Assembly: GCA_965153455.1 (NCBI GenBank)
Contig: OZ234497.1
Span: 15,486,302-15,550,301, forward strand
Reading direction: 5' to 3'
Source of the DNA: Sphagnum compactum
Taxonomy: Eukaryota > Bryophyta > Sphagnopsida > Sphagnales
DNA length: 64,000 nt
Shown: positions 40,401-52,149 of the stretch, in pieces
How positions within the stretch are numbered: the first letter of the stretch is position 1
Layout: every line of letters begins with the position of its first letter
Translations under genes and position numbers: made by a program
The notes under the pieces: generated by a model
The model's database searches: none
The model's input: the letters and a program-made list of their open reading frames with translations, nothing else
Told to the model about the DNA's origin: nothing

Positions 40401-43400
40401 GCATCTAGCTACTTTAGATAGCTCTCTCATGGGGTGTAATCCAATGAATCTAATTTACAATTGCATGATTAATGCATGATATAATTAACAATACATCATC
40501 ACACAATACAAACTAAGACCAATTCCACATAAAAACGTCACGTACATGGTCATGTTGTTGTGTTTCATATACAAATAAAATTTAAAAGATGTTGTTCAAG
40601 GGTTAACTTCAACACCCTATTTAATACAATTGGGTTCTCCTTTGTTATGTTGCATGGTTAAATTAAGTTTGATCCCTAACCCTAACATTAAAAGTTGTCT
40701 TAAACCTTTTTATGGACCTTGAGTAACTTTAAAGCCAAACATGATCTTAAAATTAAACATTCTACATGGACATACACAATATCTTTAAAATTAAACCCTA
40801 ACCCTAAAACCTTAAAAAAAACCTTAAAACCTCAAATTTAAAAGTTGAACATGAAAACCTCAAGACTTAAACTTAGAAAACCAAAAGGTAAACCTTACAA
40901 ATTCAACCCCAAAACCCTAAAAATCAACTTTAAAACCCCAAAACAAGAATCATGAAAGGGTGCACTTGGATTAATAGGGTTCCATTCAAGTGATAACCAA
41001 TGCTTAAATTCTGTAATAAAAATTTACTTAAATAAATGTTGAAATTTTAAAATGAACTTCTAAAACAATATTCCTAATGTATTATGAGAAACTTGGATAA
41101 AATTGAAATGATTATAATGAATGTGAAATATTGAAATATACTTTTAATTAAGACCACGTAACCAATGTTTTAAAAATTTCTTTTTGCCACAAATCTTCCC
41201 ATTTGGCTATTCCAACTAAGGTCCATTGAAAGCACCCCATCTATTGTTATAATCAATGAGTTGCAATTCTAATTTAAACTATGCAGATGACACTTAAGAC
41301 AATTTGTTATAAGATAATTTACATGGATTAAATTAAGTACCAATGGCATTGTAGTTGTAATGCAAAATACTACCAATCAATTGTAGATGAACCTTGTATA
41401 ATTATACAAATAATCATATTGAAGGGGGAATAGGCATTTGAAGGTGTACCTACGACGGTAGACAAAATGTTACAATCCTCCTTGTACTTAAAATTCCCTT
41501 ACAAGTTCCAAACAAAGCCATGTCATTTGGTTGGGGGTTCACAACAAATTGTTTTGTTACAACATATTAAAACTTTCTAGCTAGTATTTCATCTACAAGA
41601 CAAGGTATTGTTACATAATTTTGGTTGTCTAATTAAGCAACACATGTTGTGTTGAAGGTTTGACGATTAGCTACCTAAAAATATGGGAACCCCACATTGG
41701 ATGGGGCCCTACTACTAATTGATGTGAACAATTGTCTTTTCAAAGATTTTGATTCAATGGCCTTTGTTAAATCCTTATAAACAACCCTAAACTACAACTA
41801 TTTACATGCAAGGGTTTGTATTGATCCAACATGAATATTGAACTCCTTGGGGCACATGCTTTCACAATTAATAATGCGATTACTAAAGTACCATTTGACA
41901 ACAACTAGATTTTCCCAATACATGAGACTGGAGCTCATGGAAACAATGTTGTTAATGAAAACCTCAAAGAAATTGCATGTAGCTTATAATCACAACCAAC
42001 CTTAAGTCACCAAATGGTTGTATATGATTAATACAAATATTAGGAGGTAAGGATGGATTTATTATTACTACTCATAGTTAATTAAAATTCTAAAAAAAAA
42101 TCATTCAAAATGTACTATGTTTTTGTGTGCCATTTAATTATGATTTTGATTATAGCTTTTAAGACTTGCACAAAGAAATTGTAAGGAGCGAACTTAGTGA
42201 AAAATTAACTTTTTGTTAGAACCTATTTACAAGTTGATTCATTTGTATAAAATAGTTTATGTTGATCCCATAAGCCATGTATGTTATAATTAAGTCAAAA
42301 CTAAATTATTCAATACATCTTTTTGTCAAGGAATGCAAATATATATTCACAACTTTAACTACACCTCTAGCTAGCTTTGGTGCATTTGTTTGAAAAGCCA
42401 AAAACATCATGTGGAAACTAGGGTTTGTTGGATTTGCAAGAGTCAAATGGTAAAACAAACATATTTAGGGAGCATCACACTTGGTAGTAGGAATGGATGA
42501 TGCAATTGTTAGAGGATGGGTTTCTAGTTGCTGCATTTAAAAAAATTGCATTCAACATTTAATATTACAAACTAAACAATTTGGGTGACTCAATCTTACC
42601 CTATGAATTTTGCAAAGTTGCCTCTCTCAAGATTCATGTGTTTAAAAAGGGGAGGCACCCAATCAACCCAATAGTGCCAATAACCCCTTTTTCAAACTCA
42701 ATGAAAAGATTTAATTTGACCACTACACATTTGTGATGAGCAAATAGTAAAAATGTTCCACCCTTAGGTAGTAACATGCTCAATACAACAACAATTTGTA
42801 GTCAAATGGAAATTACAATCAAAACTCAAAATTGTTTTTATACAAATGAAGGAATGTTTGAGTACTTGAGGAAGGGGAAGATAAGTGTGAGGAAAATGCT
42901 CCTACACAAATAATTAGAGCTCAAACTATTCTTAAAATTGACATATTATGCAACAAATGTGGCCCCATGAGCACATATGTTATGAATGAACCAAATATTG
43001 CAAAACTGCTATTTGCTTGTGTAATTTGATTCATCACTTCCATTCTAGTTGTAAAGGAGTTATTGATTATTGCATGACCCCATGCCCGGATTAGAAAATT
43101 GAGATGTAATTATGTGATGTGATCGACAATTATAATGCATCAACATGGATGAACTCCAATGGTAAAAACAATACATGGATTACTTCCAACAATTCAAAAT
43201 AGCGACACGTATAAATGTGTATATGGTTTGCAGCTTATTAGTTCAAAATTCAAAAATGTATCCTATACCTTAATTGTTTAAGTGATAATTGTCATAACTT
43301 GCATCACATTGCTTTTCTACCAATAAATCTTCAAAGTTTGGATTGTACATATTCGATAGTGTCTCACATATCCAACAACATTGAAGACAATCAGACTCAA

Positions 43401-44000
43401 ATTGTAGGAAAAATAGGAACGGATCCTTTGGCTTGCCGACATTGCAAAATTTGATTTAGGTATTCACAATGGTGTCCATGGGGAAAATTGAACACCTTCC
43501 ATGATAAGTTCTCCACTTCTCTTTTCTAACTTTTGCTTATTTAATGAAGGCACCGCATCACTGATGTGGAGATTGGAAAATGTGGCAAGATGAATTTTTG
43601 GACAAGGGTGTTTGGGAGACCATGTAGCAAACAAGCTTATGCATGATCCTCATGTTGAATTTCATACACTCCTTGCACAACATGCCCATTTCCTAGGTTC
43701 TAATGCTAGAACCCACTTCTGAACTCCCTTGCTGCAAAAACCCTCTTTACACCAATTGAGGGATTCTAGCAACCATGAATATTCAAAATAAATTCACAAA
43801 ATTTTCTTAGGATCACAAAACACAACCATCCTAGTAAATCTTTTGTTCGTTTTGGAGGTCATGGAGTAGGACCATGTTGAAAAAGGCACATGAAATTTTA
43901 GCAAATCAAGCTTTGAGTAGATTTGTCCGAGATCACCTAAATGGTTCAAGTAGGGATTATCATTTTTTTCACTTTTGGTGACTGAAAAGCTCAAAAATCA
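28490..44000. other. 15.5-kb AT-rich, CpG-poor stretch with no recognisable gene
   Basis: No intact ORF longer than about 115 codons, no conserved domain and no RNA gene was recognised. The stretch is very A/T-rich and almost free of CpG. Between 29.2 and 31.2 kb recurring phrases of the type CTCTCTAGCAA suggest an old internally repetitive sequence. At about 42.9-43.1 kb a Cys/His-rich broken frame hints at a lost zinc-binding protein but cannot be named. The likeliest reading is heavily decayed transposons. Confidence 0.5.
40660..40960. repeat. Degenerate CCCTAA/CCTTAAA-rich tract
   Basis: The strand is rich in CCCTAACCCTAA, AACCTTAAAACC and CCCCAAAACCCTAAAA words. The plant telomere unit is CCCTAAA, so this could be a decayed interstitial telomeric tract, but regular heptamers occur only for two units at a time. 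Simple low-complexity drift is equally possible. Confidence 0.35.
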
Positions 44001-44205
44001 CTTCTTTTCAAGATTTTAATTTCTAGTTTAGTTTTCGCAAAAGTTCACCAATTGAAAAGGCTGATGCCAACTCGACGAGGCACATTGCAAATCTATAAGA
44101 TGCTTGCAACATTAAGAGGAAAATGTGCAGACACACACACACAATGTGTAGGGTAATGCTAGAGGGACGTACACTCACTTGAGATGGAGTCGAAGGGCAC
44201 TTGTT

Positions 44206-44248
44206 TTGGGAATGCCCCTCTTTGAGGGCATTACCTGATGTAAAGCAC
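44206..44248. repeat. Dispersed repeat copy (GGGAATGCC...TGTAAAGCAC)
   Basis: Same word order and spacing as at 28158-28202. Here the middle holds an inverted pair, GGGAATGCCCCTC and GAGGGCATTACC, so the core can form a short stem. Confidence 0.5.
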
Positions 44249-44429
44249 TGCAAGAAAATTATTTAATTTTCCTTGTAATACTTGGATGGTATAATGGGAT
44301 CTTCTTTTAAAAGTGCCCGATAGAGCGATCTTCAAAGCATCCTGCCCTTTGCTGAGGACAAATTCCACTAGATATGGTGCTCTCCAGATACACTAGAAAT
44401 TTTCTGTTGTGCTTTATGGTGGTCATGCA

Positions 44430-44533
44430 CATTTGTGTGTGTGTGTGTGGAGCAATAGAGAGAGAGAGAGTGTTTGTGTGTGTATGTATGTATGTATGTA
44501 CATATGTATATGTATGTATGTATGTATGTATGT
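44430..44533. repeat. TG and TATG microsatellite cluster
   Basis: A GT run (about 44434-44450), a GA run (about 44459-44471) and two TATG blocks (about 44480-44532) follow one another. Open frames of 61-130 codons across them on both strands are products of the simple repeats. Confidence 0.9.
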
Positions 44534-45159
44534 GGAGAGCAATCAAGAAAAGTGTGCTACCTATCCAATAACCATAATGGTACGAAAAGGGTAGGTTCTC
44601 TCTCATGTGTTGTAGTAGTGAAAAATCATTTGCTGTGTAGCCTACCCACCATATGCAACCATCCCAAAAGAAAAGGTCTATTGGTGGGGCTTCTTTCACT
44701 TTGGTCCCTCCAGTTTGCCAATCTAAAGTTGAAAAACTGGTTTGATACAGGTCCCTAAGTTACACAGCTTCCAAAACTGACAAAGGCAACAACCCTCCAA
44801 AGTGATGTGTGAATCTGGGGTTCACAATTCAAGGCCAAACTGAATCACCACCAACAACAACCACCAGAACTCCATAAGGGATGGATAAACTTAACACTCA
44901 TGGATGGTGCATTGTATCAAAGTGCAGCAAATTCTTTTTGCAGGTTGTGTAGCTAGTGATGCTCTCTCTCTTTGGTAATCATAACGTTCGAATCTCCAAA
45001 GCACACCCGCAATCACAAAGCTTTGCAGCTACCAAGGAAATCACAACACACTCAGTGACTTCATGATGGGTGGGTGGTAGTTGTATTATTTTCCATGGCT
45101 GCTATTTCAATGGCTGTTTCTGCTCTGTGGGCGCAAGCAAGCTTGATGAGGGTGTGCTA

Positions 45160-45700
45160 GCCTGGTGGAATCAACAGCCGATTCTGCCATGTGTGGACAA
45201 GCCTTGTGGAATCAACAGCCGATTCTGCCATGTGTGGACAAGCCTGGTGGAATCAACAGCCGATTCTGCCAGGTGTGGACAAGCCTGGCCATGTCACATT
45301 GCCTGGCATGGCAGAATCAACAACTGATTTTGCCAGGCGTAGATGAGCCTGGTGACGGCACACCTTGGCAGAATCAACAGCCAATTCTGCTATGTGCAAG
45401 TGAGAGCCTGGTGAGGATACACATGGTGGAATCAGCTGCTGATTCTGCCAGGTGTGGATGAGCCTGGTGAGGGCATAGGAATGTGGCAGAATCGGCCCTT
45501 GTCCACCTCTTTACTGGGTGAGCCTGGTGAGGTTGCACCTGGCAGAATCAGCGATTTGACGACCCTTTTATTGGAATGAAGCCAGAGGAGCTACATTTCA
45601 AAGCCATGGGAATGCCACAAAACTTGTGCAGAATCAGCTGTTCCAATTAGGTGAGCTTGCTGAGGGTGCTCCTAGCAAGATCGATTCCGCTGTTGATGGC
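45160..45700. repeat. Degenerate minisatellite, CAGAATCAACAGC family (~40-60 bp units)
   Basis: About nine units begin with GGAATCA or CAGAATCA at about 45167, 45207, 45249, 45312, 45370, 45428, 45487, 45544 and 45629. A shared tail contains GATTCTGCCA, GTGTGGA and AGCCTGGTGAGG. The first three units are about 40 bp and nearly identical. Later units lengthen to about 58 bp and diverge. The frame at 45070-45461 is a by-product. Confidence 0.85.
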
Positions 45701-46820
45701 CCATTCACTGGAATTCTAGTGGAACTAAGCATGCTTCCCAGTCAGGTCTGCGGGGGAGCCACAATAGGCCTCCAACTTTATTTTAACGTTTCCACTCTGC
45801 AAGATGACTGTATTGTTTAGTGTGTGAGTACGAAACTCGCAAGACCAATCCTGACAAGTTAGCCTGTATGTGCAAAGTGCAAAGGAATGAAAGAGATGGA
45901 GAGGAGAAAAACACAGACACAACAACAGTTGTGTCATGAGTGTTCACAAAATGTTAGCTTCAAAGCAACAATTACATTACTAAAGGAACCTCCTTTTCTA
46001 TGGCTTAAATATATTTAATATTTAGACAAGTTTTTAATTTATTTTTTAATGGGCTCCTTTTTTTTTCATTGTATTTTCTACTATAAAATGTGGGTGCAAT
46101 TCACAAGTCCCAGTTCACTAAACCAATGAATTCACTATTTTTTCACTGGTCCCTGTTCAATACAATCAGTGAATTCACTCAAAATCTAGTGAAATCACTT
46201 GACGTACAAGGACACTTTTTGATGTAGTGATTGTTGAAGACAACCAAAAAAAAAAAAAAAAGGATTTTTGTGATTGTTCTCCAAAATATATTATTATTAT
46301 ACTGCAACACATTACCCACATGACCCATGCACAGAAAGCGAGGAAGACAGATTACTGCAATGTCCTTCTTGCTGTTGAAAATGATAAGGTAGGAGGAAGA
46401 TTGATGAGAAGAATCTCATTGTGTATCTATCTATCTGTAGGACCCCCCCACCAGTGGGTGCATTCTCTACACCTCCACACTCCCATCATTTGGCTTCAAG
46501 AAAGGAGCTCTTTCCCACCATCAGTAGCAGCAGATCCTCTCTACCCCACTGTGGATGAACCAAATAGAGAACCATTTTCTTTAATATGTAAAAAAGTCAT
46601 GGAAAATCAAAAGGAATCTCCAAGCTTCATATGCAAAGTGTCATTATAAAAATTCTTGCCTATATATTTTGAGATGAATAAATATAATTGACAGGAGATG
46701 GATGCTTTTTGTCAATAATTCCTAGATATTATTCCCCATCTAGGGTGTTTTTATTTATTTATTTAAAATTTAAATCATTTTTGAAAATAATTTAAAATTT
46801 TAAAATTTTAAAAAAATTGT
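45701..46820. other. Intergenic, no gene recognised
   Basis: A 140-codon frame at 46227-46649 begins in a poly-A/AAG tract, shows no domain and has mixed low-complexity character. I do not call it a gene. Confidence 0.4.
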
Positions 46821-47046
46821 CAAGTAGGTGGACTGGTGATTATCCACAAGAGGAATGAGAGCCAAATTTGGCTAGAGGTCAGACATGAAAATATATATAT
46901 TTTAGAATCCTGCTTTGTTCTGGTGACCTCCATGAACTCATTGTAAAAATACAATAATTTCTGAATTTTTTTGCTCAAAATATGGCAACTTTTGTGCTTT
47001 TTTTTTTCCCCCAAATAAAAGCCCTTTGTACACTTGGCACTTGATT
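46821..47046. repeat. Dispersed repeat pair, copy 1
   Basis: Aligns in direct orientation with 51309-51530. Shared words include GTAGGTGGACT, CACAAGAGGAATGA, CCAAATTTGGCT, GAGGTCAGACA, ATATGGC and CCCTTTGTACACTT. The homology is non-coding. The 150-codon minus frame across this copy is interrupted in the other copy, which argues against a gene. Confidence 0.75.
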
Positions 47047-47450
47047 TTACTCTTTGTTGCCGAAGTGCAAAAAATTTTGCCCCAAAAAAAACACTGGACC
47101 CATCCTTGCAAAACTTCCACACAATTCCTTCCATTCTTTTCGTAAACCTTTTGCCTAAAGGTTTCCTGGGATTAAGAGCCACCGTCATCTCTATATAGTA
47201 GTTGAAAACAACACAAAGCACGATGTAACTATGGTGGTCCCAAAGCTCTAGATACATAGTCCTCAACACCACCGTCCTTAATTCATTTTTTCACTCGTAG
47301 AAAAAATAAATAAAGAAGACAACAAGCTTGGGTTATAAGAAATTCCAAATGTTTCAGACCTTCTACCACTAAAAAATTTTTGGCACTAAAACGTCACTAA
47401 CTACACTAAGTGGTGACCCGAGGAATGAAAATCCGAGGAAGAAAAAAAAT

Positions 47451-47637
47451 AGTTAACTTAAAGGTTGTCACAACCCGAGGATAAAAAAAAATAGTTAACT
47501 TAGAGGTTGTCACAACCCGAGGATAAAAAAAAATAGTTAACTTAGAGGTTGTCACAACCCGAGGATGAAAAAAAAAAGTTAACTTAGAGGTTGTCACAAC
47601 TCGAGGATGAAAAAAAAATAGTTAACTTAATTAACTA
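47451..47637. repeat. 42-bp tandem array 1 within the MITE
   Basis: Units with AGTTAACTTA start at 47451, 47493, 47535, 47577 and 47620 (period 42-43). Each contains GTTGTCACAACCCGAGGAT and an A-run. Because 42 is a multiple of three, the array creates a 14-residue repeating frame on the minus strand that is not a gene. Confidence 0.93.
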
Positions 47638-47788
47638 CTGTAGTTAACTACTGTAGTGGAAAAAGTCTGAAGAATTTCTGCTGGCAACCCTTGCAAACCT
47701 TCTACCATTAAAAATTTTTGGCACTAAAACGTCACTAACTACACTAAGTGGTAACCCGAGGAATGAAAATCCGAGGAAGAAAAAAAAT

Positions 47789-47966
47789 AGTTAACTTAGA
47801 GGTTGTCACAACCCGAGGATGAAAAAAAATAGTTAACTTAGAGGTTGTCACAACCCGAGGATGAAAAAAAATAGTTAACTTAAAGGTTCTCACAACCCAA
47901 GGATGAAAAAAAATAGTTAACTTAAAGATTGTCACAACCCGAATATGAAAAAAAATAGTTAAAGTA
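47789..47966. repeat. 42-bp tandem array 2 within the MITE
   Basis: Units start at 47789, 47831, 47873, 47915 and 47957, exactly 42 bp apart, with the same consensus as array 1. The sequence leading into both arrays (CACTAACTACACTAAGTGGT and following) is also duplicated, so the whole left half was copied. Confidence 0.93.
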
Positions 47967-48837
47967 ATTAACTTTGTAGTGGTAGAAGGTCTGAAATGTT
48001 TGATCATTTGATTAATAACTTATTTACTTTATTTATGCATGCTTGTGTTAAATCTTTGGTGGGTATTAGGTTATTGTAGGGTTATGGACTCTTGCATGAA
48101 TGTTAAGTAATTAAAAATTTCACCCATGTTTGGTGTCTTTGTGATTGATTATTTTTTGGTGCTACACATATATGTCATCATAATTGGGTAAATGCACTAT
48201 ATTCTAACATATCAGCAAGAATTTATGGGCTGGGTAAATTTTCAATATGGGCCAAGGTTATATAGGATTTTACCAATGTGGTTGGGTTAGGGATATTTTG
48301 GGAGGAAGGTTTGGTCTAATATTTTTTTATCAAATGAATGACATTGTTTCTTGGGTTAGGCAATATTTTCAAAGATTTAAAGATCTATTTCAAGCTCAAG
48401 TTTAGTTTTTTAAATCATCAATTCATCGGGTCAACAATTTAAGATTTATGAGACCTGTCAATTCTAGGTTCAAGGCGAAATCAATTTTAAACCCTTGTTT
48501 GGGACTCTTTTGGGATTGGGTTCTAGGTTGGGTCCAGGTTTTAAGCATTTAGTTAAGTGATTTTCATATAGAATCACATATCAAATCTTGCACCCCCCAA
48601 AAAAAAAAACTAATAATAAAAAAATAAAAATTAGGAAAAAAACCTGACAAAAAAATTTATATTTTAAAAATCTTTATTTTTCAAGATAGTGAAGTAAATG
48701 TACAAGCATTTTTTGGCAAGGAAATTTTCTCAAAGTTCAATTCTATTTAAGAAATCACATCCTCACAACATCAGATTTTGCTCGATGGGCCCTTGGGAAT
48801 GTTAAAAAGGTAATATAAAGTTCATTGTTCATGGCTT

Positions 48838-49260
48838 TCATGGAACAAGAACCTCATCATGATCCACACACTCCGTGTGGTGTTGGGGGTGTCAGGGTGA
48901 CTCTTGCAAAAGAAGTTTGATGAAAATTTATCACATACTTGTGTGCAAGCATGAAAGAAGATGATTCCTACAATATCCTCAAGCCACTCATGCTTGCTAA
49001 AAGCATGGTGACCACATCCATGAGCTATCATTGCCCACACTCCTTTCCACCATCCAAAATATGATGCCTACACTAGTACTACATGGCCCATCAAAAAAAT
49101 TATCGGCACACAATGCAAGGTGATGCACAAGAGGAATAATGCCCCACATATATAGTGATGATTTCAATACTAGCTTTTCTTGTTCATTGTTTTGAAGCTA
49201 GTTGCGCCCACCTATGTCCATCTTTCACAACAATGAATTCTCTTCAGATTTGTGACCAAA
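48838..49260 (-). pseudogene. FAD2-type oleate desaturase fragment, broken
   Basis: FAD2 is the ER delta-12 desaturase that converts oleate to linoleate. On the minus strand, segments match its N-terminal part in order. LKRIHCCER (about 49.20-49.24 kb) corresponds to LKKAIPPHCFER. GVWAMIAHGCGHHAFSKHEW (about 48.98-49.04 kb) covers histidine box 1, which is HGCGHH instead of HECGHH (49005-49022). In a shifted frame HPQHH (48877-48891) stands for HRRHH, followed by DHDEVLVP for the RDEVFVP block and then a stop. Stops and at least one frameshift separate the segments, and box spacing is about 23 nt too long. The C-terminal half with the third histidine box is absent. FAD2 coding regions normally lack introns, so retro-copy and DNA copy cannot be told apart. 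Confidence 0.75.
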
Positions 49261-49699
49261 ATCAAAGCTTTTGGGATGAATGGAGAAGATTTATCTCCTT
49301 TCTACCTAATGTCACCAAGGATTCTCTTCCAAGGTTATGTGTGGGGAGGTCATAAGGGCTTGAGTTGAGGGGAGGAGTTTGGTTTGATTGGACTACCTTT
49401 TACACCCAACGCTATGGAAACTAACAAAGTCACACGTAGAAAAAACATGCACACAAGTCATCATATCGCTATTTTGAAACTTTTCATTGGATTGTTTATA
49501 GGAGAGTAAGAGTTTGAAACACAAAAGATGAGACTTCAAATACGCACATTGACGATGAACCCCCCAACCAACCTTTTTTTTAATCGGTGAAATTTCGTCA
49601 AAAAGTGAAATAAAAAATTCAAATTCTGAACTTTATTGATTTTGGATTTTTTCAATCCTCAGAAGTGAGAAAATAAAAGGTAGTTAAAATCAGTAGATA

Positions 49700-49860
49700 T
49701 CTATATTAGTTTGTAGCCAAAATATGGAAGGATGATTCAAGATTTGCATTTCATATTATTTGATTTATAGCCATATTTGGCTAAATCTTTTGAGAGACAA
49801 TCACCACTTTTCCTACATCTTCCTATGGATGATAGCTGCTTTGGCTACAAACAAAAAAGT
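49700..49860. repeat. Dispersed TAGCC repeat, second copy
   Basis: Matches 21317-21460 in the same orientation, including an imperfect version of the 16-bp palindrome (TAGCCATATTTGGCTA). The copy continues with CACCACTTTTCCTACATC, like the 15.97-kb copy. Confidence 0.55.
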
Positions 49861-51308
49861 TCTTTAAAAAAAAAACAATATTACACGTCACCACCTCCCA
49901 CCAAAACACAAAAAAGTTGAAACTTTGTTCATATTGACTTCAATTCCAACAACAATAAATCCTACCAAAAATTAGTGTAAATACCTGACATATTAATCAC
50001 ATAACAAAAACCATACCCACCTACATGGTTTAAATATGTGGTAAGTCACATATGAACACAAATGTGTAAGCCTTGTCCACTCAACACTACTCACCTCCAT
50101 AGGGATCAAGATACAATCTTTCCATGAAAAGAGTATGATGAAGAACAAGTTATGGATGCTCGATACGTAATATGGCATTGCATGTTCTTTATCACGTATT
50201 CCCTTGGCAACAATCCAAGCTCACAAAACCATAATCATCACAACATGACTTTGGCATGATGGCCATGGCCGTTTTTTCAAATGCTCGAGATCATAAACAA
50301 CCAAGAGAACTCCAAGATTCAAGTATATTAAAATTTGCAAGCACCCACCTTACACTTGGTCAAAAAACATTATTTGCCACCTACCTCAATAAGGATAAAC
50401 CTCAAGCACATAGGTACCAACTCATATAAAGGAAGTAGGTGTAAAATATTTAGGTGGCTAACTCTCATTCAAATGGATGGGGAATGTGTTTCATTAACCA
50501 ATAGGGGATGAATATGGGTGGGTAAGTCAACTTGCACATCCAACACTAGCATGTACACTAGGTGGTATTAGTGTAGTGTAGGTTTGTGGACTCTCTCTTT
50601 CCCCATGAACTTCATAAAACATTAAGAATTCAACCATGATTGGTAAATGGGCCTGGCAAATCCAATCAGGGTTCCCCTACATTTAAGGTTCCACTACTAT
50701 TTTAGTGTGTTGGAAAGAAGTGAAGGAAGGAAGTCCTCCCAAAGCTTCTTGTCTAACCAATAATAGCCTCTCCACACTTCAAGTCCAAACTCCAAACAAC
50801 TATGCTTTAAATATTTAGGTTTTTGAAATCAAGGAGGGGGGGGGGGGACCAACTCTTGGGAAAATTGTTGCACTTTCTTGGATCTCTTCTAACAAATTGT
50901 CAACTGGCCTATTGCAAATATAAATAGCTCTCATTGCCAACAAATGAGAGAGGGAACTAGTGGTGTTGTTGTTTTTTTAATTTAATTTTTAATTTTAATT
51001 TTTTTTGCATTGTATTCAAATATTGCATAATTGACCTGGTCTATGTGGCATAGTGCTTTAAAAAAAAATTTGGTCATTTACTTCCACCAGAAAAAATAAT
51101 AATATTTTACAATTAGGCACTATACTAAATAATGAAGCTAGTGTGCTTAGAGTTTCTTTCAGTTTTTCAGGTTGGTATTTTTCAGAATTTTTGGAAATTT
51201 TAAAATTAATTAATTAATGCCCAACCAGCCTAGGTATTAGGGTACTTTAGTGGAAAGTCCTGATTTTGAAGGTGGGATTAGGGGTTTTTTTTTTTCAATT
51301 CTGTGGAG

Positions 51309-51530
51309 TAGAGTAGGTGGACTAATGATCATTCACAAGAGGAATGAACCAAATTTGGCTTGAGGTCAGACAAGAAAGTAGAAATTCTTTAGAATCAATC
51401 TTGAATTGTTCTAGCAACCTCCACAAAATCATTGTCTAAATATGGCAACTTCTGACTTTGTTCCTCAATATATGGCGATTTTTGGGCATGTTTTTTTTAA
51501 AAAAAAAAACCCTTTGTACACTTTGCAATG
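51309..51530. repeat. Dispersed repeat pair, copy 2
   Basis: Direct-orientation counterpart of 46821-47046, about 4.5 kb away. Substitutions and small indels are spread evenly, so the copies are not recent. Its central CCAAATTTGGCT also occurs in the first copy. Confidence 0.75.
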
Positions 51531-52149
51531 GATTATTTTTTCTTGCCACAGGACAATGTTTAGCAACCCCTCCCCCCCCCCCCCCCAAACACTGGGTGAG
51601 GATGGCCTAGAGAAGTACTTCACAAAACATCATAAATGAAGTCCATTATAAAAACCCTCTTATTTCCACTAGGCCTTCATGGTCAAAAGAAATACTACAC
51701 AGACAGCCCTCCTTGTAGCACTACAGTAGAAGAATAAAAGATAAAAAGTCTAGAGAAAGAAAGAAAGAAAAAAGTGAAAAAGATAGAGAGATAAAGAAAG
51801 CGAGATAGAATGAAAAAAAATCTCGAATTGAATGAGAGAAGAAGAAGAAGGGTTGTTCCAATCCTCCTCTCCATGTCTTTTCGCAAAGAAATAAATGGTT
51901 GATCCTCCATGAAATGAGTTTTTAAAATATGTTTCATTTTAGTAACAACTAGTTAACCAACTAAGGTTCACATGCAAGACTTTTTCATCTCCCCAAGGAC
52001 GGAGATGAAAGGAGAGAAAGAAAGATATAAGAAAAATGTTATGGCTTTCTTTCTTGCAAAGGCAAGATTTGTCACGATGGATGATGGTTCACTATTTAGT
52101 GTAGGTAAAATTTGGTGAAGTGCCATGTTCAAGGACGAAAGTAGCAAAC

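Larger units (their letters stand above)
47347..48001. mobile_element. hAT-type MITE with 8-bp target duplication
   Basis: A 639-bp segment (47355-47993) has perfect 17-bp terminal inverted repeats, CAGACCTTCTACCACTA at the left (47355-47371) and its reverse complement at the right (47977-47993). It is flanked by the perfect 8-bp direct repeat AAATGTTT (47347-47354 and 47994-48001). An 8-bp duplication and CAG...CTG ends are hallmarks of hAT transposons. There is no transposase. Inside, a decayed right terminus (47654-47669) is followed by a decayed left terminus (47694-47710), so the element is a fused head-to-tail pair of about 300-bp units, each carrying a 42-bp repeat array. Confidence 0.88.
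49261..52149. other. Intergenic with dispersed repeats
   Basis: Holds the second TAGCC repeat (49.70-49.86 kb), a G12 run (50836-50847), the second copy of the 46.8-kb repeat (51309-51530) and a C15 run (51572-51586). Between 49.9 and 51.1 kb I see nothing definable. Confidence 0.4.

Noticed and set aside
40780-40960. Interstitial telomere
   Set aside because: Only two consecutive CCCTAA units; the rest is loose CCTTAAA-like sequence, so kept only as a low-confidence repeat.
42900-43100. Cys/His-rich broken frames suggesting a zinc-finger protein
   Set aside because: Frameshifts are needed to collect the cysteines and no known spacing results.
28490-44000. LTR retrotransposons or organelle DNA insertions
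   Set aside because: No long terminal repeats, primer-binding site, gag-pol motif or recognisable chloroplast or mitochondrial gene was seen.
44307-44699. 130-codon minus ORF and overlapping plus ORFs
   Set aside because: They translate TG/TATG microsatellites and have no domain or splice context.
44985-44997. Possible tRNA T-loop (GTTCGAATC)
   Set aside because: No acceptor, D or anticodon stems could be found around it.
46227-46649. 140-codon plus ORF
   Set aside because: Starts in a poly-A tract, has no recognised domain, and composition is not codon-like.
46820-47272. 150-codon minus ORF
   Set aside because: Lies on a dispersed repeat whose other copy at 51.3 kb does not keep the frame.
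47406-48007. Minus-strand ORFs with a repeating SKLTIFFYPRVVTT-type peptide, and a CRISPR-like look
   Set aside because: The frames are a consequence of the 42-bp repeat (14 codons). The repeats are contiguous without unique spacers, and the locus is plant nuclear DNA.
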